A DNA stretch of 64,000 nucleotides from Cyclina sinensis. Its lineage: Eukaryota; Mollusca; Bivalvia; Venerida; Veneridae. The notes below the pieces were generated by a model. The model worked only from the letters and a program-made list of their open reading frames with translations. It searched no databases and was not told the origin of the DNA. The stretch lies in NCBI GenBank assembly GCA_012932295.1, contig JAAONU010000016.1, forward strand, positions 27,589,290-27,653,289, in the 5' to 3' direction. A program made the translations under genes and the position numbers. Position 1 is the first letter of the stretch. The number at the start of each line of letters is the position of its first letter. This document shows positions 55,486 through 64,000 of the stretch, piece after piece.

Positions 55486-57257
55486 GAACAATTGGTGCAA
55501 ATGTTTGTACACTTTCAGTTTCCAAATCCACCAGAAGTCGGTTAAAGCATGAACAGTATTTCGCGTAATCTGTACCCTACTATCATTTTATACCAGGTCC
55601 CTTGAAACATTATACCACACCTAGTACGTCTGTGCACCATCAAGAGTCTGCTGCTAGACAGACTTACAAAAACACAGATAAACACAACTATTGTTTCATG
55701 TGTACTTTACGACGTTCATAAATATGTACCTTGCTTCTTTAAACTTGAAAGCTATTGCAGTATCAGGATGTTTCATTGTATGGTCAAATGATTACATCAC
55801 AAGTTTTATATACCATGCTGTTGAACTACCGCAGGTTCTTACTGACAAAGGACAACGCAAAACATTGAGTTTCGTTTTATGATACACTTGCTTGGAACAA
55901 AAAATAAGCTTTTTTAATGCCGACAGAGCCAAAAGAACAACGGTATATTTAATTAATATAAAACGGCATGCTTAATCTCAATGCTCCAGTTGCATCGAAA
56001 TTAATTATAAATAAAAATAAATGAGTTGTTCAATGACTGAAGAATCATGAATTGCTGGATCGAGAGTCAGATAGTTTGTTTCTGAGCTGTACAGCAAATT
56101 AAACCTTTTTTTTGCATAGTGTCCAGATAAATTTGCTTTCTATTAACACACAAAATATTTTTAGACACTTCCTACTTATTGCAGGAGTCAGATTTTACGT
56201 GTTGAAACAGACGAACAAAATCGCTTTTAAAACTTAAGTGATTATAACACCTTGCAAAATTAAAGCGCGTCAGGTCAGTCTGTAATACCAAAATTTTGCA
56301 AAATCAAAGGCAAGAGCGCTCGATGCTAAGCGCTGTTACACTTGTCAGTAAAATAAGAGAATGGGGGACTCTCTTGGTAGCTTTATCATTTCCTTGTGTG
56401 TGTTATTTAACAAATTAAAAGCTGTCGCCGAGCTGAAATATGAACATTTCCAAAGGTCACGTCAAGTGATTTTATAGCTGACTGAAAGGATATCGTAGGT
56501 GGAAAAAAGTCGAGTGACGGATAGGAATGGATGCGGTTGTCACCTTTCTGTTTGATTTTTTTAGATTCAACTGAAATAGATGACACTACTGCAAATTATT
56601 TCTGCAGAAGTCGTAAGAAATGGATTCAACTGAAATAGATGACACTACTGCAAATTATTTCTGCAGAAGTCGTAAGAAATGGGTCGCATCTTTCAAACAC
56701 TCTCAAGAGAAGAATGCGTTTTGGTAATCAATCTTTATTGTAAAACCGACATCAGATAGTGTTATTTTTTCATTAAAGGCTATAACATCTAATTTTATAA
56801 TTATTTCAAACTCAGTAGCCCTGATTATTTTTCCGATTTATCAATAATTTGTCGGGGCGATGGCACGAAGACGCCATTACAATACGATACAAGTGTTTTA
56901 TGACCCTTTTGTGAATGACAGTTGAATACAAATAAGAAAGAATAAATGAATATATGTTGAAACAAGTCATAATTGACACAGCTCTTCTGACACATCGTCA
57001 AACAATTCTCTCATGTACTGACATTGATTCAAGTTTGTAGCATAAAATCTGATTTACCATTAGGTATTAGATACTAATTATGAAAGAACAAGATGCAAGA
57101 AACGGGCGAGTTTTACAAATGTACATTAAAACATTCGACATTCAGTGATATTGACGTCCAGGAAAAAAATATTTCTTAAGGAGAAGCGATTAGGAAAATT
57201 AGAAAACTGCTGCGTTTCTTTTACATTTTTGATTCCCTGAATGTACCTGCTGCTCTG
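55486..57257. other. Intergenic with small duplications
   Basis: AT-rich. An exact 59-bp tandem duplication occurs at 56564-56681. The part at 56870-57000 resembles 57820-57960 (GATTATT, then GTGTTTTATxxCCxTxTGTG and AATGACAG). No gene is seen. Confidence 0.5.
56564..56681. repeat. Exact 59-bp tandem duplication
   Basis: Two identical units, 56564-56622 and 56623-56681, each begin GATTCAACTGAAATAGATG and end CAGAAGTCGTAAGAAATG. The lack of differences points to a recent event. Confidence 0.9.
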
Positions 57258-57403
57258 AAGCTTTTGATTAGCAACGTGCCGCAAAGCTTTTGATTAGCAA
57301 CGAGCCGCAAAGCTTTTGATGAGCAACGAGCCGCAAAGCTTTTGATGAGCAACGAGCCGCAAAACTTTTGATTAGCAACGTGCCGCAAAGCTTTTGATTA
57401 GCA
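57258..57403. repeat. 26-bp minisatellite, about 5.6 copies
   Basis: Units starting at 57258, 57284, 57310, 57336, 57362 and 57388 contain AAGCTTTTGATTAGCAACG and GCCGCA. Variable sites are T/G (GATTAG or GATGAG) and GTGCC/GAGCC. Confidence 0.9.
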
Positions 57404-58006
57404 AAAAAAACGTTAATTAAATGTTATTACCATTAAGTTAACAAAATTCTCTACTATTATTTTGTCACATGCATACATTTAATGATAACCAATATTGTCT
57501 GTTTTTTTAACTAATTAACTCAGGTTTGACAAATAGTATTTTATGGATGTTTCATTTATGCTATCATGTTATTATACTATTTCAAAACAAGTCACAATTT
57601 TGTCTGTAAGTGTGATTACCTCCATGTTAACAGAATATTCTTTAATGTTTGCTGATATAAAAATATTATACACCACCCAAACATGTTGTAAAAACTATAA
57701 ATAGATTTGGTGCAAGCAAGGCTGGGTAAATCAAACATGTTCTGAATATCAAATAAAAACAAGAACCGTCTTTTCTATTTGTTTTCGATTAAATCTAGAG
57801 AGCGCTAGCCTGATTATTGCCGTATTGTGACACTCGTGTTTTATATCCCTTCTGTGAATGACAGATATATACATAAATGGGGGATATGAAATGAAATAGC
57901 TGTTGAAATAAAAAATAACGTCGTCACTGATACTGTTCCTAAGATTTTCGGAAATCCAGCTTGTCATTTGGCGCATTTATATCTAGATGGGTGTTCAGTG
58001 GAACAC
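57404..58006. other. Intergenic, no gene seen
   Basis: AT-rich. The part at 57820-57960 is a diverged copy of 56870-57000. A 75-codon minus ORF (57749-57976) has no recognised similarity. Confidence 0.45.
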
Positions 58007-58269
58007 TTGTGTCGCCCTTGGGTACTCTGTTAGAATAACTAAAAAGGTAAACAAGAGCCTGCTGGAAAAGACAGCATGCTAGTCAAAGTACAACAAGACC
58101 TGTCCACAGACAGCATGCTCCACTTTTCTAAGTGCTGGATAATTAAATATAAGCCGACTTAAACAAGAGGCCCAAGTGAAAAAAATAGACTGGGGCAGGG
58201 CAAGTACCTAGTAATACAAGATGAAAAAAATTTGGGTCAAGTAGTTATGTATTTAAAAAAAAAATAAAA

Positions 58270-58810
58270 AAAAATGGTAGTGGGGGGGGGGGGGGTGATG
58301 GGAAATAAGTACGTATTAAAAAAAATTGGGCCGGGGGGGGACTGGTTGGGGGTGGGGGTGGAAAGTTTGAGGGCGGCTAAACACCTATGTATTATAAAAA
58401 AAAATTGGGCCTGGGGAAGGGGGGGGGGGCACTGGTTGGGGGGGGGGGAGTTGAGAGTGGATGGAGAGTCAAGTACCTATGTATATGTATTAAAATGTAA
58501 AAAAAAATCGGGCGGGGGGGGTAAAAAAAAAGAAATGGGAGGGGGGGATACATTAAAAAAAAATTGGGCCCGGGGTGGGGGGGGGGTTGAGGGTGGATGG
58601 GGAGTCAGGTACCTATGTATATGTATTAAAATTTAAGAAAAAAAAGGGGCCGGGGGGTAAAAAAATGGGGGATATATTAAAAAAAAAAAAAAAAATTGGG
58701 CCCGGGGGGGCGGTTGAGGGTGGATGGGGAGTCAAGTACCTATATATATATATGTATTAAAATTAAAAAAAATAGGGCCCCGGGGGTTTAAAAAAGGGGG
58801 GGGGGCGGGC
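58270..58810 (+). repeat. Poly-G / A-rich minisatellite
   Basis: About six diverged units of roughly 80-110 bases. Each joins an AGTACCTATGTATATGTATT-like stretch, a poly-A run, TTGGGCC and long G runs (up to about 14 G). Open frames over it encode only Gly/Lys low-complexity peptide and are not genes. The G runs could form G-quadruplexes on the + strand. Confidence 0.85.
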
Positions 58811-59099
58811 GGGTCCCCATACAGAGGGGACGGTGGGGGGAGTACTTACCCATCTCATGTCAGTTAATATTTTATTTCTAGGCTGAAGAAGTTTTTTCCT
58901 ATATATAAGTATAAGCAAAATCAAGTGACCCCTGGGGGTGGGGCTAACTGTGACCCCAGGGACATGGGTACCAACAACTTTTGCAGGGGTCTTGCTGATG
59001 ATCAAGTATTCCAAGTTTGAATGAAATATCTTTGACACTTTTTGAGACATGGACATAAAGTAAAAGTAAAGTCAAAGGTTAACCAAGAAATTTTAAGTT

Positions 59100-59600
59100 G
59101 AAAAAGGGGCATAACATTGCAAAAATAAATTTGAGGGTTATCTGCCCTTGAGAAATGGTGTTGTCTTAAGTGATTCAATTGTAAGCATTACAAATGGAAA
59201 GTTTGATGAAGAAACATTAAGAAATGGCATAGTTATAGCCAATGTTAGGTTTTCATGACAAAATTCAAGTACAAAAAGGGGCATAACTCTGTCAATTGTG
59301 ACCTTGACCTACATATTTTGGCATCGTCACGACCCTGTTGCCGTAAGCAATATAATTTGAAAGTTTGATGTTGAAATGTTTAGAAATGGCAAAGTAATTG
59401 CCAACGTTAAGTTTTCATGACAAAATCCAAGTATAAAAAGGGGCATAACTCTGTCAAATGTGACCTTGACCTAGAAATTTTGGCATCATCCCGACCCTGT
59501 TGTCATAAGCAATACAATTTGGAAGTTTGATAAGATAATGTTTAGAAATGGCAAAGTTATAGCCAACGTTAAGTTTTCGTGACGGACCGACGGACAAAGC
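59100..59600. repeat. Three diverged tandem units of about 162-172 bp
   Basis: AAAAAGGGGCATAAC recurs at about 59101, 59273 and 59435, with TTTTGGCATC, GAAAGTTTGATG and GTTTAGAAATGGCAAAG between. This is the internal repeat of the TIR element. Confidence 0.8.
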
Positions 59601-59640
59601 GATCCCTATGTATCACCTTTTCTTCGAAAGGGCGACACAA

Positions 59641-61780
59641 TAAAAGCTAAAGGGCAAACATGTATTTCTCTCAATAAGAACTATGTAATGTACTTTACAT
59701 TAGGTCCTAAGGGCCTTTGTGCGTGTAAAGTAGCTTAAACTCAAACAGCTCGTGCTCATCTCCTGTGAAGAAATGCCTAAACCAGATGGACACTTCAGTT
59801 AGAATTTTCTATTCGTCGGGATTAAATTTAAAGCAGTAGTATATTTTTTTTTATTCTTTTGGATTGAACCCATAACAGCCAAATTATTTTACCATTCATA
59901 AAGTCTGAACTCGTAACAATCCGTTTTTTCTCTCGTTTTATTTCCGCTGAAGGAAATTCTTTTTACCCAGCCCACTTTTCCATTTACTAAAACTTTCTAT
60001 CTAAACCTTTCTATCAAAACCTTCGACTCAAACCTTTATCTAAAAAGAAAACTTCAAAACTTCATAATTTTAACATTTTCTTATTTTAACATGGATCGGT
60101 TCAACTTCAGTTGTCTTTTATTTGAATGACACGGCCTGATTTTTTAAAACTTCTTTGATCTCTTTCTTAGTCTTGCCTATATTTTCTTTCCCCGTTCTAT
60201 TATGTCATTTTAACATGAAACCAGTAACCAGTGAGTTACTGCAGAAAGTGTCATCATTACCAACTTCCAAAATAAGACGAAATACACGTCAGAAAGAGCC
60301 TAAAGGGATAAGCGACATTTTCAAGAGCCATAGTGATCGTTTGATCTATAGCAAAATGTATTTGCTTCTTTCGTGTTATAACGCGCTGAAGTCCTGTTAT
60401 CTGCTCGTTACTGCTATAAACTGAATTAACTCTATCGTGGGGCAGACAGTATGCAATTATGATCAGTTTCATTCAAAACAGATTCCTTAAACTGTCTATG
60501 GCATTCGGGTAATTACTGCAACCACACCAAGTTGACTAGCCTGGGTCACTTACCTGAAATTATAGGCATGCGTTCTTTTGGTTTTATCGATTCTTTAATA
60601 TTATATTCGTGACAATTCCAATGGGTTTATTGATAAGATAAATTAATTCAATTAATCTAGTTGTGGGAAAATCATGCACCTGAAGACACAGAACGGTATT
60701 ACACAGTGTTCAGGATGTTATTTTACAACTGACATTTCATAATTTACTATGAATAAAGGTATGTCGCATTTCTTGTTTGTTAAAGATTGATAATATTTTC
60801 CACATTTTTTTTTAAAAGCTGGTCAACGTATGTCTTATTGGAAAGATTTAATCGATTACGCTGCACTACAGTACCGTATAGCTGTAACCCATTAGAATTT
60901 ATCAAGTGTCCAGAGGACTTAAGTACGGGGGCACTTCATATGAACGGAAGTTCAAACCAAAAGTAATCGACTACGTCGAAAAAGCTAAAGTCTGAGGAAA
61001 TTTGATAATTGTGTGAAATATATTGAATAACATTATTATAACGCCGACATTCACAACTTTTATATTGTTACTTATTATAATTCAAAAGTTTTATTTCACT
61101 GTAACTATAGGATAATGTTCTGTAATGATGCGTGCCACTCTGCCTTCAAACAATGGTTTCATTTTTCTCTCTCGTCTTTGTGAAAAGAAACAACAAAAAA
61201 CGAAATATGTAATACAATTTCCAGTTGAACTGTTACCTCTAAAATGAATATGAAAAATTCTACTTTACTTGTTTTTCTTTTATAAGGCCCGTTGTCTTAA
61301 ATGGACACTAAAGTTATGGCAGAGGTTACTAAGTGGTCAAAAGATCATTAAATATTTGTTATAGCTAGGATTATAGATGATTGTTTAGTCTGTCTGATTA
61401 CAGAACAGACTATGTCTGTAATTACAGTGACATTCTGAATTCATTTTGAGTCTAGATGACGAAATAACTTAGCGGAAATGTAGCATTAAAAAAAGCTAGT
61501 TAAGGATTAAGGGGTAAACAGTCATGATTCATTCAGAAATTATAGTGTCAGCCAACTAACTAATTACAGTATAATTACTCACGTTTAAATATACAGTGAA
61601 TGCTTCAAGGTAATAAAAAAAGTCTTAATAAAAGATCAACATACAGTGAGGAATGGAACATTAGTGCGTCTTGTAGTCAGCACATTACACATTTTAAATG
61701 GTAAAATGGTTAGATGTCTAACAACTATCAGCTTAAGACGTAATTTAATAAATATATCATTCTCAGAAGATAAAATTTCA
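59641..61780. other. Intergenic, no gene seen
   Basis: AT-rich. GCCTGGGTCACTTACCTGAA at about 60539 is a small fragment of the repeat that starts at 61781. Short ORFs (60155-60472, both strands) show no recognised domain. Confidence 0.45.
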
Positions 61781-62770
61781 ACAAGAGGGCCATGATTGCC
61801 CTGGGTCACTCACCTGAGTACTTTAACTGTGGGTCTGTTGTTGAGTAAATAATTTTTTCAAATAGAACCCAAGGACGGGGACAAGTTTGACACCAGGGGC
61901 ATAATATGATTAAACTTGGTAGATATCTACTTGACAATGTAACACAAAAATATCTTAGCTTAAGGGCATATAATTTCATACAAGAAGATTTTCATAGTTT
62001 TTCCTACATAACTCAATGTAAAACAAGTGACCCTAGGGAAATAATTTGAACACTCTCTGTAGGGGTCAACTATACCATATAATATATTAATATCTAAGGT
62101 CTAGAGCTTACGGTTTGTGACAAGAAGGTTTTCAAAGACTAAATTTTTCACAGAAATATGAACCCCGGGGTGGGGCCAATGGTGACACCCAGGAACATAA
62201 TTTAAACCATCTAGGTAGAGTTCCATTTCATAACAAACAAAAGCTGTGGACGTTTGTGGGTGTCTACTAGACAATGTATCATACTCGATATCTAAGCTTT
62301 GTGACTTGTCGTTCTTGAACAATTGATTTTCGAAGTTTTTCCTATATAAGTGTATGTAAAACTTGTGATCCCTAGGGTGGGGCCAATTTTTAGCAACGGG
62401 CCGTTATTTTAACACTCTGGTGATGTCCACTAGACAATATGAACTAAATATCTCAACTCTACGACTAGCATTCCTTGACAAGACGACAATCTTAATAACC
62501 ACAATCTTTATAACCAAAATCTAAATAACCACAATCTAAATAACTTTGGTAGAGGTTTACTAGACAATGCTACATATCTTATATCTTAAGGTCTGCCACT
62601 TGCGGTCGTGGGCAAGAAGAATTTTTAAGTTTTTTTTACCTCTGCATGAAATTCAATGTTTTGAACAACATTGGTAAAACACCTTTGCAGGAACATCCAT
62701 ACAAAGTTTCATTAACGTCAAGCCAGTGGTTGAGGAGTTCACTATGATCCCTTATGGATGTAACAAAATT
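61781..62770 (+). repeat. Bivalve-type dispersed repeat opening with GAGGGCCATGATTGCCC
   Basis: It opens with ACAAGAGGGCCATGATTGCC, whose GGGC/GCCC can pair, then CTGGGTCACTCACCTGAG. Internally about four to five diverged units recur with TACTAGACAATGT, ATATCTAAGGTCT, TTTTTCCTATATAAGT, GTGAxCCCxxGGGTGGGGCC and AATTTxAACxxTCT. A small 16-18-bp repeat of AATAACCACAATCT lies at about 62492-62545. I associate this element type with bivalves. There is no protein and no clear terminal repeats. Confidence 0.75.
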
Positions 62771-63009
62771 TTGACCAGCTCACAATGACGATTTAAAGAG
62801 GATTATTAAGTACGAAATATTTGAATGTGTGTAAGCATGGTCCTAATGTTAAGGGCGTAATTATTTTCAATTTGTAGGATACTTGTAGTTACAGTGAAGA
62901 TATTCCACTTTCACATTTTACATGCACACTCTAAAAGGAGACGATAGTTGCATGCTGGCATCAATAGCTTATGAATGTTTTTTCCTGTTCGTTGCGTTGG
63001 TAAAGCAAC
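62771..63009. other. Intergenic spacer
   Basis: AT-rich, nothing recognised. Confidence 0.4.
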
Positions 63010-64000
63010 TTAGCCGTTGACAGTCATAGCATACATATAATCTTGCCATTTTCCCGTCTTATGAAGTGTAAACTATTTCATATTTTCTTCTTACTTATTG
63101 GTGGTGTCTTTATTATGCATGACATTGCTAATGGTGATTAGAAAAGGCTAGAATTCTCATAAATATCCTTTAAAATCAAACCGTGTGGATTATTACCTGT
63201 TTTTTTATGACAATGTCATCCACAGTAATGGTTCAGTCTATTATCTGTGATTGTTTGGACGTATTTCATCCATAAAATGTACAAACCATAAAAAAGCCGC
63301 TATCGAATATATGTATAAAGATAATCAAGAAGTGAGAGTGGATTAAGACTGGCTTAATAATAAAGATATTGCAACTTGAAATAAACCGCTCTGAGTCATG
63401 AATCATACTGATAATGCACAACTTAAGCTACAGTCAGAGATTTATGATTCTGTTCATTAATCAAAAGGGAAATTAAACTGACATTCTGTCTAAATGCAAT
63501 GAGGTTGAAGTCAAAGATGTGTCAAATTTGAAAAAAAATCTTTCTGAGCACTAAACAATCTCAAAGGTGAAGGATAGTTAAAATAAATTAACCCTTCTTG
63601 CTTGTACAGCTGAACGTAAAAAAAGTAACAAAAATGGCAAATTACGTCGAAAAGGAGGGCGTTAACTTCATTTTTGATATAGACAGAGGAACCTATTTGC
63701 TATCTATCTAGTGTTTTAATAAAAACATGATGGTGTAGGCACTAAAGATGGTACCGTTGTGACAAGAGTACTTTTATTATCTCCTTGTTAACGATAGTTT
63801 TATACCTATGTGGGTGGAAAGAAAGAAAGGCCAGTAATAACAAGGCTGCAAGTATTGTAGAAAATAAGAATCCTTTGACAGGAAACCTTGTCAGTAGTTA
63901 GACTTTATGTGACAGCAGCAAGGGCAAACGTTAAGTGCACACCAAACATTTCAAACCTTTTACTGATAATTAGATATTTTCACAATACTAAGGCTGCACA
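63010..64000. repeat. Segmental duplication, copy 2 (runs off the window)
   Basis: A diverged direct copy of 54190-55485, without the TIR insertion: CTGTGATTGTTTGGACGTAT, GCAATGAGGTTGAAG, CCTATTTGCTATCTATCTAG, AGATGGTACC, TTATTATCTCCTTGTTAACG. The homology probably continues beyond the window end. Confidence 0.8.

Larger units (their letters stand above)
58007..59640. mobile_element. Non-autonomous TIR element with internal repeats, 1.6 kb
   Basis: TTGTGTCGCCCTT (58007-58019) and AAGGGCGACACAA (59628-59640) are perfect 13-bp inverted ends. Inside are, in order, two ACAGCATGCT motifs, a poly-G minisatellite, a CCCTGGGGGTGGGGC-type segment related to the repeat at 61781, and three diverged units of about 162-172 bp with GGGGCATAAC. 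It ends with a GACGGACCGACGGAC tail before the right terminus. No transposase is encoded. I cannot identify a target duplication. Confidence 0.8.

Noticed and set aside
58274..58760. Gly/Lys-rich ORFs on the + strand
   Set aside because: They are translation of the poly-G/poly-A minisatellite, with no domain and no coding signature.

Overview
The window is AT-rich animal nuclear DNA, most likely from a bivalve mollusc. Three things point there: a spliced homeobox gene whose homeodomain is clearly HHEX, a Ty3-type LTR retrotransposon with a tRNA-Leu primer site and short LTRs (an architecture I recall from the clam element Steamer), and several dispersed repeat families of a kind I associate with bivalve genomes. 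These are repeats ending in GACGGACGGAC-like tails, an element opening with GAGGGCCATGATTGCCC, and elements with TTGTGTCGCCC ends. The species cannot be fixed from the sequence.

Layout. At the left edge (1469-2323) lie the last two coding exons of HHEX on the + strand. The exon(s) for the N-terminus are outside the window. From about 2.8 kb to 48.3 kb I find no host gene. This gene desert holds tRNA-like SINE relics, a hAT element (5049-5930) with a BED-like zinc-finger ORF, a pogo/Tigger-type element (7395-8671), two MITE-like hairpins with TTAACCC ends, a 3.6-kb satellite of 55-bp units (14981-18609), a 46-bp minisatellite (44717-45644), a 174-bp near-palindrome (42849-43022) and diverged segmental duplications (31-34.7 kb; 54.2-55.5 kb versus 63.0-64.0 kb).

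A dispersed module of about 150-225 bp occurs six times (28.9, 37.5, 39.0, 41.9, 46.5 and 48.3 kb). The sixth copy is cut in two by a complete-looking LTR retrotransposon (48485-53505). Its two 185-bp LTRs look identical, so the insertion is young. It keeps an intact 488-residue Gag with an unusual N-terminal helix-hairpin-helix, but reverse transcriptase, most of RNase H and the integrase core are missing, and the rest of pol carries in-frame stops without frameshifts. The simplest reading is a non-autonomous element mobilised in trans.

Right of the retrotransposon (53.5-64 kb) are a TIR element containing a tRNA-like sequence, a 26-bp minisatellite, a 1.6-kb TIR element with a poly-G minisatellite, and a 1-kb internally repeated element. 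HHEX is the only recognisable host gene. Everything else is mobile or repetitive DNA and unannotated non-coding sequence that could include HHEX regulatory elements.
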